This document shows, one piece after another, positions 28,459 to 36,945 of a stretch of 64,000 nucleotides of DNA. This stretch comes from G965247265 sp965247265 (GTDB taxonomy: Bacteria; Pseudomonadota; Gammaproteobacteria; UBA4575), in NCBI GenBank assembly GCA_965247265.1, contig OZ252002.1, positions 1,116,001-1,180,000 of the forward strand. Reading direction: 5' to 3'. The translations under genes and the position numbers were made by a program. Under the pieces are notes generated by a model. That model saw only the letters and a program-made list of their open reading frames with translations, did not search any database and had not been told where the DNA came from. Every line of letters starts with the position of its first letter. Position 1 is the stretch's first letter.

Positions 28459-30549
28459 GTGAGTAAAGTAACAAAATCGTTTTCATATGGAGAACATCAG
28501 GTCACCTTAGAAACAGGTGAAATTGCGCGCCAAGCTGATGGTGCGGTACTCGTCAATATGGCTGGAACGTCTGTTTTAGTTACAGCAGTCGGACAAAAAA
28601 AATCAGATTCAAGCCGTGACTTTTTTCCTTTGACAGTTAATTATCAAGAAAAAACTTATGCAGCGGGTAAAATTCCTGGGGGCTTTTTTAAACGTGAAGG
28701 CAGGCCAACTGAAAAAGAAACATTAACCTGCCGACTAATTGATCGTCCAATCCGCCCCATGTTTCCAAAGGACTTTACAAATGAAGTCCAAATTATTGCA
28801 ACGGTTATCTCAATGAATACTGAAGTCGATCCAGATATTCCTGCCATGATTGGTGCATCTGCAGCGCTTGCGATATCGGGTATTCCATTTAACGGTCCTA
28901 TGGGCGCAGCAAGAGTTGGATATATTAATAATAATTATGCGTTAAACCCAAGTTATTCACAGCTAAAAAATTCAGATTTGGATTTGGTTGTTGCGGGTAC
29001 GCAAAGTGCAGTATTAATGGTGGAGTCGGAGGCAGATATCCTTTCTGAAGAAGTAATGCTGGGTGCAGTTATGTTTGGGCACGAGCAATTACAAGCTGCA
29101 ATTTCTGCGATCCAAGAATTTGCAAATGAGGTAGACAATCCCGCTTGGGATTGGCAGGCAATAGAGGCCGATCAGTTTTTGGCGGAGCAAGTTAATTCTA
29201 ACTGTAGTCAGCAGCTAGGCGAGGCCTATCAAATTGCTGAAAAATTAGCGCGTCAAGATAAAGTAAGCGAAATTCGCAATGCTGTCGTCGAGTCACTCGT
29301 CAATGAAGAAGAGGGACCAAGTGAGGCAGATGTGCTGGCAGTATTTAAAAAGCTTGAAAAGAAAATTGTACGTGGGCGAATTATATCTGGTGAAAAACGT
29401 ATTGATGGTCGGGATAAGGACATGGTTCGAAATATTGAAGTTCGTACCGGCGTATTACCTCGCACACATGGCAGTGCATTGTTTACGCGTGGTGAGACAC
29501 AAGCAATTGTAGTTACCACCTTAGGTACAGGTCGAGATGCACAAATCATTGATGCGATAGAAGGTGAGTTCAAAGACAATTTTATGCTGCACTACAACTT
29601 CCCCCCATTTTGTGTAGGAGAAACAGGATTTATAGGTTCACCAAAGCGTCGAGAAATTGGACATGGAAAACTCGCTAAACGTGGCATTAAAGCAGTCATA
29701 CCTACAGAAGATGAATTCCCCTATGTTTTACGTGTGGTTTCGGAGATTACGGAGTCAAATGGCTCAAGTTCCATGGCAAGTGTTTGTGGCACGAGCTTAT
29801 CGTTGATGGACGCTGGCGTACCTATTAAATCTCCTGTAGCTGGAATTGCAATGGGTCTTATTAAAGAAGGTGATGATTTTGCTGTACTCACCGATATTCT
29901 AGGTGATGAAGATCATCTTGGTGATATGGATTTTAAAGTTGCAGGAACACAAGATGGCGTGACTGCGTTGCAAATGGATATCAAAATTGAAGGTATAACA
30001 AAAGAAATAATGGATATTGCTTTAAAACAAGCGCGTGAAGGTCGTTTACACATTCTAGGAAAAATGAATGAGGTAATTTCTTCACCACGTGAAGAGATGT
30101 CTGAGTATGCACCACGCTTTACGGTCCTGAAAATTAACCCTAATAAAATACGAGATGTCATTGGAAAAGGCGGCGCAACAATTCGTGCCTTAACAGAAGA
30201 AACGGGTACAACTATAGATATTGATGACGAAGGCGTGATTCGTATAGCTTCCGTCGACAAAGCTGCGGGCGATGATGCAAAGCGTCGTATTGAAGACATC
30301 ACTGCCGATGTTGAAGTAGGCAAAATCTATGAAGGGAAAGTTGTAAAAATTATGGACTTTGGCGCATTTGTGAGTGTGTTACCCGGTAAGGATGGATTAG
30401 TGCATATATCTCAGATTTCGCACGAACGAGTTGAAAATGTCACGGACGAATTAACTGAAGGTGACATTATCAAAGTTAAAGTTCTTGAGATTGATAAACA
30501 AGGACGCATCCGATTAAGTATGAAAGCCGTTGAGAATGAATACTCTTAA
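28459..30549 (+). CDS. pnp: Polyribonucleotide nucleotidyltransferase (PNPase)
   Basis: Phosphorolytic 3'-5' exoribonuclease of the RNA degradosome. The 696-residue protein has two RNase PH domains (about 10-230 and 310-540), the second with SSSMASVCGTSLSLMDAGVP, then a KH domain (with IRDVIGKGGATIR) and an S1 domain (with GKVVKIMDFGAFVSVLPG). The start is GTG at 28459. Confidence 0.98.
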   Translation: MSKVTKSFSYGEHQVTLETGEIARQADGAVLVNMAGTSVLVTAVGQKKSDSSRDFFPLTVNYQEKTYAAGKIPGGFFKREGRPTEKETLTCRLIDRPIRPMFPKDFTNEVQIIATVISMNTEVDPDIPAMIGASAALAISGIPFNGPMGAARVGYINNNYALNPSYSQLKNSDLDLVVAGTQSAVLMVESEADILSEEVMLGAVMFGHEQLQAAISAIQEFANEVDNPAWDWQAIEADQFLAEQVNSNCSQQLGEAYQIAEKLARQDKVSEIRNAVVESLVNEEEGPSEADVLAVFKKLEKKIVRGRIISGEKRIDGRDKDMVRNIEVRTGVLPRTHGSALFTRGETQAIVVTTLGTGRDAQIIDAIEGEFKDNFMLHYNFPPFCVGETGFIGSPKRREIGHGKLAKRGIKAVIPTEDEFPYVLRVVSEITESNGSSSMASVCGTSLSLMDAGVPIKSPVAGIAMGLIKEGDDFAVLTDILGDEDHLGDMDFKVAGTQDGVTALQMDIKIEGITKEIMDIALKQAREGRLHILGKMNEVISSPREEMSEYAPRFTVLKINPNKIRDVIGKGGATIRALTEETGTTIDIDDEGVIRIASVDKAAGDDAKRRIEDITADVEVGKIYEGKVVKIMDFGAFVSVLPGKDGLVHISQISHERVENVTDELTEGDIIKVKVLEIDKQGRIRLSMKAVENEYS

Positions 30550-30583
30550 CCAAGTATTCACGTGAAGTATTTCCTTCAATTAG

Positions 30584-30991
30584 ATGACAAAAGAAATAAA
30601 AACTGAGCAAGAATGGCGACATCAACTCACACTAGAGCAATTTAAGATATGTAGGCAAAAGGGGACAGAGCCTGCGTTCACTGGTAAGTACCATGATCAT
30701 AAAGATGATGGTCTTTATCGATGCATATGTTGCAATGCCCCGTTGTTTGACTCAGAGCAAAAGTTTGATTCAGGTACAGGTTGGCCAAGCTTTTCTGCCC
30801 CTCATCGTGAAGAAAATGTTGTATCCGAAGTTGATATGAGTTTTGGGATGCGAAGAACAGAAGTACTTTGTCGGCAATGTGGATCTCATTTAGGTCATGT
30901 ATTTGAGGATGGGCCTGCCCCTACAAACCTTAGATATTGTATTAACTCAGCATCATTAGAGTTTGATTCTAAAGAAAAAAATAAACTTTAA
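30584..30991 (+). CDS. msrB: Peptide methionine (R)-S-oxide reductase MsrB
   Basis: Repairs methionine-R-sulfoxide in oxidised proteins. The 135-residue protein has the catalytic cysteine C119 in RYCINSASLEF, the structural zinc cysteines C47/C50 and C96/C99, and the FDSGTGWPSF segment. It is a stand-alone MsrB without a fused MsrA. It follows pnp by 34 bases and may be read through from it. Confidence 0.96.
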   Translation: MTKEIKTEQEWRHQLTLEQFKICRQKGTEPAFTGKYHDHKDDGLYRCICCNAPLFDSEQKFDSGTGWPSFSAPHREENVVSEVDMSFGMRRTEVLCRQCGSHLGHVFEDGPAPTNLRYCINSASLEFDSKEKNKL

Positions 30992-31098
30992 TAATAAAAA
31001 ATAGTTTGCATAAAAGCCTGACCAATTTTTGCTATATATAGTAAATTTAGCATATATTAAATAGTCTATATTTCAATTATTTAAGTTCACTAACATCT

Positions 31099-31113
31099 AC
31101 TATTTCAAATAGT
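31099..31113. promoter_or_regulatory. 15-base perfect palindrome upstream of the hydroxylase gene
   Basis: ACTATTTCAAATAGT is a perfect palindrome around a central C. Its right edge is 35 bases upstream of the candidate -10 of the AlkB-type gene, a suitable place for a regulator site. No regulator gene is adjacent. Confidence 0.35.
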
Positions 31114-31145
31114 GAGCAGGCACTACACCTCATGCATAATCGAGT

Positions 31146-31153
31146 GCTATAAT
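31146..31153 (+). promoter_or_regulatory. Extended -10 promoter of the AlkB-type gene
   Basis: TGCTATAAT is a perfect extended -10 element (TGnTATAAT, with TATAAT at 31148-31153). No -35 consensus is seen 17 bases upstream, which extended -10 promoters tolerate. The leader to the start codon at 31246 would be about 85 bases and includes a small GCGGA/TCCGC hairpin. The AT-rich stretch 30992-31140 holds no gene. Confidence 0.5.
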
Positions 31154-31245
31154 TCCTTTATATATCAACCTGGCGGAGTATGTCCGCAAACTTGATGACT
31201 ACATTCAAATTTGTATCAAATTGTTTCTTCTAAATGGAGGCCACG

Positions 31246-32388
31246 ATGGAGAAATTTTTAATTAACGCACGATATTTTTTAGCCCCGTTATTAATATTGT
31301 GTGCATTATTTGGGGTATTAGCAGGCGGACCATGGGTATGGACCGGCGTGGCATTAATGGGGGTCGGGATTATTATCGACACACTGACGACTGGCCTAAC
31401 ACCTGGAGCGGGCTTTGATGACGAAGGCGAGACCTTTGGATCAGTACCCTTATTAAACGGTACCATGTACGGCATGCTGGCGATCTTTATAGTGTTACAA
31501 ATCGCCTTAGCGTGGCGCATATGGCAATACGTGAACGGTGTACCGATGGGCGAGACCACGTTATTGGGCATGAGTGTTCAAGACGGCATCACCGGCACGC
31601 AACTGTTTGGTGCAGTGATGTCAACCGGCATTTTTGTAGGCATTGGTATTATTTACGGTCATGAACTGGCACACACCAAAGGGTTTAGTTTTGTGATTGC
31701 ACGTTGGATGATGGCATTAAGTGGCAAGGCCCATTTTTGCTATGCGCATGTGTATAACCACCATCTTGAGCTTGGACATCAAGACGATCCGGCGACATGT
31801 CCACGCGGGCGCAGCCTGTATTTGCACTATCCGTTGTCCGGATTTGGACAAAGCAAGTTTTTGTTCATGATGGAAAAGCAACGTTTAGAGCGCGTAGGGG
31901 TTCCGTTATTATCATGGCAGAATCGCTGGATACGCGGATACTTCATGGCGTTACCGACCGTATTACTGTTTTGGTTTGTAGGCGGCTGGCTTGGCATATT
32001 ATGTTTAGCCGGCGTATGGTTGATATCAAACTTTTTGCTCGAAACGCTTAATTATCTTGAGCACTACGGCTTGATACGCGAGAAGGGCCAACCGATTGAT
32101 TATCGCCATAGCTGGGACAACAGTACGGCGTTCACCAGTTGGTTTTTTATCGAGATTGGACGTCAGGCGGATCACCATGATCGCGGCGAGACGCATTTTT
32201 GGGAGTTGGATGAAGTGGGCGCACCGAACTGCGGGCGCGGCTACTTCACCCTATATGCGTTATGCCTTTTGCCCCCCATTTGGCATCAGTACATGAAGAA
32301 GCAGTTGGGCAAATGGGACGAGGAGATGGCATCTGAAGGTGAGTTAAAGATCGCCAGTCAGATGAACAAGCAAGCGGGCTACGTATAA
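31246..32388 (+). CDS. AlkB/XylM-type membrane diiron hydroxylase
   Basis: Integral-membrane non-heme diiron monooxygenase expected to hydroxylate an alkyl group. The start is ATG 31246, with GGAGG seven bases upstream; the ATG at 31234 overlaps that site. The 380-residue protein has several membrane segments and the histidine boxes of the family: H139-E-L-A-H143, H168-x3-H172-H173, H273 in LNYLEHYG and H310-H311 in ADHHDRGETHF. The sequence LNYLEHYGL...HSWDN is shared by alkane and xylene hydroxylases. Electron-transfer genes follow, with a 2Fe-2S/FAD reductase rather than rubredoxin, which favours XylM-like chemistry. Codon use is GC-richer than in neighbouring genes. The substrate is unknown. 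Confidence 0.85.
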   Translation: MEKFLINARYFLAPLLILCALFGVLAGGPWVWTGVALMGVGIIIDTLTTGLTPGAGFDDEGETFGSVPLLNGTMYGMLAIFIVLQIALAWRIWQYVNGVPMGETTLLGMSVQDGITGTQLFGAVMSTGIFVGIGIIYGHELAHTKGFSFVIARWMMALSGKAHFCYAHVYNHHLELGHQDDPATCPRGRSLYLHYPLSGFGQSKFLFMMEKQRLERVGVPLLSWQNRWIRGYFMALPTVLLFWFVGGWLGILCLAGVWLISNFLLETLNYLEHYGLIREKGQPIDYRHSWDNSTAFTSWFFIEIGRQADHHDRGETHFWELDEVGAPNCGRGYFTLYALCLLPPIWHQYMKKQLGKWDEEMASEGELKIASQMNKQAGYV

Positions 32389-32406
32389 AGCTCATAGAAT
32401 GAAAAC

Positions 32407-32447
32407 GGCCCTTACACCCTGCTGATCAGGGGTAAGGGCCTTTTTTT
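32407..32447 (+). terminator. Strong terminator after the hydroxylase gene
   Basis: GGCCCTTACACCCTG pairs with CAGGGGTAAGGGCC around a short loop, with one mismatch, followed by seven T residues. It separates the hydroxylase from the electron-transfer genes and would allow much higher expression of the former. Confidence 0.92.
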
Positions 32448-32533
32448 GGTTAAAAAAAACTATAAAATTTTGTTAAAAAGCGGCAATATAGCTGCTCATA
32501 CAACAATTCAAAAAAAATTACAGGAGTGCTGAG

Positions 32534-32713
32534 ATGAAAGTAACTTACGATGCGAATGTTTGTAGTCATGCAGGTGAGTGTGTAAAAGGTTCGCCCAATG
32601 TCTTTAAAGTAGAAGATGGTCAGTTTGTAATCGATCAGGATGCAGCTCCTGAAGCTGAGATTCGCGAAACAGTTTCAAAATGCCCTTCAGGCGCTTTGCA
32701 AATACAAGACTAG
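32534..32713 (+). CDS. Small ferredoxin-like protein, divergent 4Fe-4S (Fer4_19-like)
   Basis: A 59-residue protein with ATG 32534 behind CAGGAGTG. It has three cysteines, C10 and C16 in VCSHAGECV and C50 in KCPSGAL, with the hydrophobic spacing of the divergent mono-cluster 4Fe-4S family that includes YjdI. This family often lacks one canonical cysteine. The position between an oxygenase and a reductase suggests an electron carrier. A terminator upstream means it has its own promoter or is transcribed by readthrough. Confidence 0.8.
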   Translation: MKVTYDANVCSHAGECVKGSPNVFKVEDGQFVIDQDAAPEAEIRETVSKCPSGALQIQD

Positions 32714-32838
32714 TAGTTTTTAAATTAGTGAATTTCACTAATTGTTTTTATTAAAACAATTTTCAATGAGTGCTTATTGCAGCATTCTCGATATTGTAAA
32801 TAACATAGTCCTAATGTAGATATCAATTAGGGGGAGAT

Positions 32839-33492
32839 ATGATTGGAGATCAACTAAGAACAAAAATGATTTTAAGAGGACACCCAAGTTGTGCAAACAC
32901 TGGGACGTGTCTACAAACAGCAGGTGAAAAGGGCGTGGATGTTGAAACTGTTGTCATTAGTGGAATGGATGACAGTGAGTTTCTTGCAAAATCTCCCTAT
33001 GGTATAGGCCCGGTACTGCAAGACAATGATTTTGCGGTGTACGGCACAGTTGCAGTATTGTCTTATCTTGATGATAAAGGCTTTGGTCCGTCTTTGGTGC
33101 CACGCCACGGTGTGCATAGAGCAATTATGTATCAATGGATTGGAATTGCTATGGAAAAAGTACAACCGCTAATTGGAGACAGCATCGATAAAGCTGGTTT
33201 AGCAACATTATTTGATGGATTGGATAATCAAGTAAAAAATCCACCAAAGAAGGGTGATTTTATTGCTGGTGATTTCTCTTTAGTAGATATTCATTGGTCT
33301 GCATGTTGTAATTTAATTGAAATCGGCGGGGCAGGTGATCTGATAAGTTCCCGTTCAGGTGTAAGCGCTTGGTTAGATCACGTTAAGGCTCATCCTTCAA
33401 CCAGTAAAGAAAAATTAGAGCCGCATACTTGTTTGCCCTCGGCTGACGATGTTAAGTCGGGTAGCTTGCGAGATATATCAATTAACGCATAG
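32839..33492 (+). CDS. Glutathione S-transferase-like protein
   Basis: The 217-residue protein has an N-terminal thioredoxin-like half (about 8-80) with a proline in the position of the cis-Pro (GIGPVLQ) and the helix after SYLDDKG, then an all-helical C-terminal half with GDFSLVDIHWSACC, resembling the conserved N-capping motif of GST helix 6. The expected N-terminal catalytic Ser/Cys could be S16 or C17 in HPSCANT. A GGGGGAG ribosome binding site precedes the ATG. Within an oxygenase operon it may conjugate or isomerise a reactive product; GSTs of isoprene and styrene pathways act on epoxides. The substrate is unknown. Confidence 0.75.
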   Translation: MIGDQLRTKMILRGHPSCANTGTCLQTAGEKGVDVETVVISGMDDSEFLAKSPYGIGPVLQDNDFAVYGTVAVLSYLDDKGFGPSLVPRHGVHRAIMYQWIGIAMEKVQPLIGDSIDKAGLATLFDGLDNQVKNPPKKGDFIAGDFSLVDIHWSACCNLIEIGGAGDLISSRSGVSAWLDHVKAHPSTSKEKLEPHTCLPSADDVKSGSLRDISINA

Positions 33493-33562
33493 AAATTAAT
33501 AGTTAAATAAATAATTACAGCGTTCTCTACACTGGATAGGACGCCAGTGAGTATAAAATATT

Positions 33563-34660
33563 ATGTTTGGATTATTTGGAGGCGGCAATAAAGATTGGCA
33601 AGCGGATCTTAATTCTGGCGAGCACAAATTTACTGTAAAGGCTGGAGATAATCTTTTAAATGCTGCGTTAGATCTTGGTATTCCCTGGCCGCATGATTGC
33701 CGTGTTGGAAGTTGTTCGACATGTAAGTGCAAACTCAAAAATGGGAAAATTAAAGCCCTTACTGATTTTTCTTATGTTTTAGACCCAGATCAGCTTAATG
33801 AAGGTTTCATCCTCGGTTGTCAGACGCGCTTAAAAACTGATGTCGAAGTTGAAGTAGAACTCGAGAATGCATCACATGCACACCGGGTTGTTTCATTCGA
33901 AGGTAAGGTAATTCGAATAACAGATTTAACACACGACATTAAAGAAATTGTAATTAAATCCGATTACCCTGTACCTGATCGTAGTGCAGTAGCAGGTCAA
34001 TATGCGGAAATAAATTTTTCTGGATTAAGCTCGCCGCGTTCTTATTCCTATGCAAAAGCCCCTGAGAATGAAGTAGATGATGAGGCGACGTTTTTTGTTC
34101 GTAAGGTCCCAGGTGGGGAATTTACCGAATGGCTTTTTGCCGAAGATCGCACTGGCGAAAAAGTGACTGTTTCGGGCCCATTTGGGCATTTTTGGATGCG
34201 CCCTGATAATACGCACATGGTCTGTATTGCAGGAGGTAGCGGAGTAAGCTCAATTAAAGCAATTTTGGAGTCCGCGGTTAACGAACAAGTGCAGCGTGAT
34301 TGCCTATTCCTATTCGGCGCCCGTACGCAAAACGATTTGTATTGCGTAGATGAGATGTCAGGCATAGGGTCCAAGTGGAATAAGAATCACTCATTCGAGT
34401 TTGTGCCAGTACTTAATATGGAGCCAGAGGATAGTGGCTGGAGTGGTGCTAGAGGCCTCGTTACGGATTATTTAAAGTCTGCCTATGTAAATACTGGTAA
34501 AATGACGCTAGGAAATGCACAGGGATACTTGTGCGGTCCTCCACCCATGATCGATGCGGCGATTGAAGTGATGGTTGATCAAGGAATGAAAAAAGATAAT
34601 ATTTACTTTGATAAGTTTTTAGATGCAAGTTCAATGCCCGGTGGGCGGAATAAAAATTAG
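33563..34660 (+). CDS. 2Fe-2S ferredoxin/FAD/NAD(P)H reductase of an oxygenase
   Basis: Electron-transfer component like XylA or MMO reductase. The N-terminal plant-type [2Fe-2S] domain has C46, C51, C54 and C86. The FAD domain follows (about 105-205, with SPRSYSYAKAP), then an NAD(P)H domain (about 215-355) with CIAGGSGVSSIKAI and YLCGPPPMIDAAIEVM. The 365-residue length fits this class. It should pass electrons from NAD(P)H to the membrane hydroxylase, directly or via the small ferredoxin upstream. Confidence 0.92.
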   Translation: MFGLFGGGNKDWQADLNSGEHKFTVKAGDNLLNAALDLGIPWPHDCRVGSCSTCKCKLKNGKIKALTDFSYVLDPDQLNEGFILGCQTRLKTDVEVEVELENASHAHRVVSFEGKVIRITDLTHDIKEIVIKSDYPVPDRSAVAGQYAEINFSGLSSPRSYSYAKAPENEVDDEATFFVRKVPGGEFTEWLFAEDRTGEKVTVSGPFGHFWMRPDNTHMVCIAGGSGVSSIKAILESAVNEQVQRDCLFLFGARTQNDLYCVDEMSGIGSKWNKNHSFEFVPVLNMEPEDSGWSGARGLVTDYLKSAYVNTGKMTLGNAQGYLCGPPPMIDAAIEVMVDQGMKKDNIYFDKFLDASSMPGGRNKN

Positions 34661-34680
34661 ATATTGTATAGGAGTCGAAT

Positions 34681-34905
34681 ATGCGTACATTTCAAGCATT
34701 AGCGGTTATGGCCATGTGGTCAATTGCCATGGTGTCCATACTAAATTTTATTGGATTTAATGATCACTATCGTGAGCCGCTTTGGGCGCTAGGTGGTGCA
34801 GTAATTCTAATTATTACGTTAATCGGCAATTTTTGGCTCTTTTTTGCAATTGCTAAAGAAGAACCATGGGATTGGGTCAAGAGTCAAGGTGGAGATGACG
34901 AGTAA
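34681..34905 (+). CDS. Small two-helix membrane protein of the oxygenase operon
   Basis: A 74-residue protein with two hydrophobic segments at about 4-24 and 34-57 and an acidic tail ending GGDDE. The ATG is preceded by TAGGAGTCG. It starts 20 bases after the reductase gene and is followed by a terminator, so it belongs to this operon. I do not recognise the family. It might anchor the reductase near the membrane hydroxylase, which is a guess from position. Confidence 0.7.
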   Translation: MRTFQALAVMAMWSIAMVSILNFIGFNDHYREPLWALGGAVILIITLIGNFWLFFAIAKEEPWDWVKSQGGDDE

Positions 34906-34939
34906 GTTTATTTACTAACTTACTAGCAAGAATTAAAAG

Positions 34940-34970
34940 CGACCGTCTGAGGACAGATGGCCGTTTTTTT
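34940..34970. terminator. Terminator between convergent operons
   Basis: CGACCGTCTG pairs with CAGATGGCCG (one mismatch) around AGGA, followed by seven T residues. It ends the oxygenase operon on the + strand and overlaps the end of gluQ on the - strand. Confidence 0.85.
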
Positions 34971-35901
34971 AATTTTGGTAATACGCTAGACCTTTGGTTT
35001 TAGGAATTTTACCAGCATCCCAATGTGTAAACGCCCATTGCCAAATGGCGTTTAAATTTTCTATTGATAATGCCTCGGGCGCATTCTGTCCTAAATCATT
35101 TAAAGCCTGTACAAGTACATGTGTAATATTGTCTTTGGATAATTCGCGTGCACCCGTTTGTTTGCTTAATTTCTTGCCGTGCTGATCCAAAATTAACGGA
35201 ATATGAAAAAATTTAGGAATTGTGAAGTTGAGTAGCGTACACAAATGGATTTGTAATGGCGTAAAGGCAAGTAAATCACACCCCCTTACAACTTCAGTGA
35301 TGCCTTGAAATGCATCGTCAACCGCTACTGCCAATGCGTAGGCGGGCAAATCGTGTTTTCGAAAAATAATGAAATCACCAATATCTTTGTTGATACTGCA
35401 TTCTTGATTACCGAAAATGCCATCTCTAAATTTAACGTTAGCATTAGGTGTTCGGAGTCTTAGCCCATAATTTGAATTGTCTAGGTCAAGTTGTTTTGAT
35501 TGACAGGTTCCTGGGTATCGTTTCCCTAATACGGATTTTTGCGTGTTTAAGTTTAATTGCTTTCGTGAGCACGAGCAGGCATAAATTAAATTATATTGCT
35601 CAAGTTTTTCGATATGTTCACGGTAGATTTCAAAATTCGTGGACTGATATAAGGGTTGTTGATCCCATTCAAATTGATAAAGCTCTAAGGCTCGAAAAAT
35701 TTCATCTGTCGCGCCTTCAACTTCACGAGGTGGGTCTATATCTTCAATGCGAAGTAGCCATAAGCCACTATTTTTTTTCGCTTGCAGGTAGCTCGCGACA
35801 GCAGCAATGAGAGAACCATAATGAAGATGCCCTGTCGGTGAGGGCGCAAATCGACCAATATACTTATTTTGGCTTGCTTTGTTATATTGAAGAGCACCCA
35901 T
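34969..35901 (-). CDS. gluQ: Glutamyl-Q tRNA(Asp) synthetase
   Basis: Glutamyl-tRNA synthetase paralogue without anticodon-binding domain; it attaches glutamate to queuosine-34 of tRNA-Asp. The 310-residue protein has the HIGH-like motif APSPTGHLHYGS near the N-terminus, zinc-site cysteines in YACSCSRK and the KMSKS-like KLSKQTGA. It is downstream of dksA on the same strand, the usual gammaproteobacterial pair. Confidence 0.95.
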   Translation of the reverse strand: MGALQYNKASQNKYIGRFAPSPTGHLHYGSLIAAVASYLQAKKNSGLWLLRIEDIDPPREVEGATDEIFRALELYQFEWDQQPLYQSTNFEIYREHIEKLEQYNLIYACSCSRKQLNLNTQKSVLGKRYPGTCQSKQLDLDNSNYGLRLRTPNANVKFRDGIFGNQECSINKDIGDFIIFRKHDLPAYALAVAVDDAFQGITEVVRGCDLLAFTPLQIHLCTLLNFTIPKFFHIPLILDQHGKKLSKQTGARELSKDNITHVLVQALNDLGQNAPEALSIENLNAIWQWAFTHWDAGKIPKTKGLAYYQN

Positions 35902-35941
35902 GCTGAAGTCTTATATGGGCCTCATTCTAATCATAAAATGA

Positions 35942-36832
35942 TTAAGTAAAGATTTGTTTTTCTTTGATTTCTTGTAAGGTTTTACAATCGATGCATAGTG
36001 TTGCAGTTGGACGAGCTTCGAGCCTCTGAATTCCTATTTCTATTCCGCACGAGTCGCAATAGCCGTACTCTTCTGCATCTATAGTAGCCAGAGTTTGATT
36101 AATCTTTCTCACCAGTTTGATCTCGCGATCACGAGTACGTAACTCAAGGCTGAATTCTTCTTCTTGCGTAGCTCGATCAGCTGGGTCGGCAAATTGACTT
36201 GCATCCTTTTTCATGTGGTCAACAGTACGATTTACTTCATCTAATAAATCTTGCTTCCACATTAATAAAATATTCCGAAAATGCTCTAATTGTTTAGAGC
36301 TCATATAACTTTCACCTCGATGCATAGCGTAAGGTGTTATACCATCTACGGGCAAATTCACACTGGAACGTTTGTTTAGCAGCTCAATTCGTTTTCTCTT
36401 TTTTTCTTCTTTAGCAAGCCTTTCTTTTTCAGCTTTGAGTTCAGCCTTAGTAGGTTTCTTTTCAACAATTTTTGCTACTTTTTTAGGCACAGCTTTCCTT
36501 TTAGTTGCTACCTTCTTTTTAGGCACAGCTTTCCTTTTAGTTGCTACCTTCTTTTTAGGCACAGCTTTCCTTTTAGTTGCTACCTTCTTTTTAGGCACAG
36601 CTTTCCTTTTAGTTGCTACCTTCTTTTTAGGCGCAGCTTTCCTTTTAGTTGCTACCTTCTTTTTAGGCGCAGCTTTCCTTTTAGTTGCTACCTTCTTTTT
36701 AGGCACAGCTTTCCTTTTAGTTGCTACCTTCTTTTTAGGCACAGCTTTCCTTTTAGTTGCTACCTTCTTTTTAGGCACAGCCTTTTTTTTAGGTGCGGCT
36801 TTTTTCTTCGTTGCTGTTTTTCTTGCTACCAT
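35942..36832 (-). CDS. dksA: RNA polymerase-binding factor DksA with a histone-H1-like N-terminal tail
   Basis: DksA binds the secondary channel of RNA polymerase and acts with ppGpp on rRNA and biosynthetic promoters. Residues from about 165 to 296 are a normal DksA, with the coiled-coil tip motif DPADRATQEEE and the zinc finger C259/C262/C280/C283. The unusual part is residues 1-125: a lysine-rich tail with eight copies of the 12-residue unit A-(V/A)-PKKKVATKRK (residues 18-113) and a basic bridge to about 150. E. coli DksA has only 151 residues. The tail resembles histone H1 or AlgP-type repeats and should bind nucleic acid. Confidence 0.95.
   Translation of the reverse strand: MVARKTATKKKAAPKKKAVPKKKVATKRKAVPKKKVATKRKAVPKKKVATKRKAAPKKKVATKRKAAPKKKVATKRKAVPKKKVATKRKAVPKKKVATKRKAVPKKKVATKRKAVPKKVAKIVEKKPTKAELKAEKERLAKEEKKRKRIELLNKRSSVNLPVDGITPYAMHRGESYMSSKQLEHFRNILLMWKQDLLDEVNRTVDHMKKDASQFADPADRATQEEEFSLELRTRDREIKLVRKINQTLATIDAEEYGYCDSCGIEIGIQRLEARPTATLCIDCKTLQEIKEKQIFT
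36494..36781 (-). repeat. Eight tandem 36-base repeats inside dksA
   Basis: The 36-base unit encodes A-(V/A)-PKKKVATKRK and repeats eight times almost identically; the visible variation is a Val/Ala codon change in the fourth and fifth copies. Such near-identity suggests recent expansion or homogenisation, and copy number may vary between strains. It is a likely assembly weak point. Confidence 0.95.
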
Positions 36833-36945
36833 GAATTTTTACTATGAAAAATGAAACCCGCTTTGATACCAGATTACCTCGCATCTGGCAAGCAATACCT
36901 GTCCTTTGAAATTCTAGGCGTTAGGCAGAGATGGGGTTGAAACCC

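Noticed and set aside
36494..36781. CRISPR array suggested by regular 36-base spacing
   Set aside because: The repeats are directly contiguous without spacers, lie inside a coding frame in phase, and no cas gene is near.
36372..36854. A 160-codon plus-strand ORF of repeated hydrophobic units opposite dksA
   Set aside because: It is the antisense reading of the lysine-rich dksA repeats; the low-complexity Phe/Leu/Ala sequence arises from the complementary codons, and the minus strand encodes a complete DksA.
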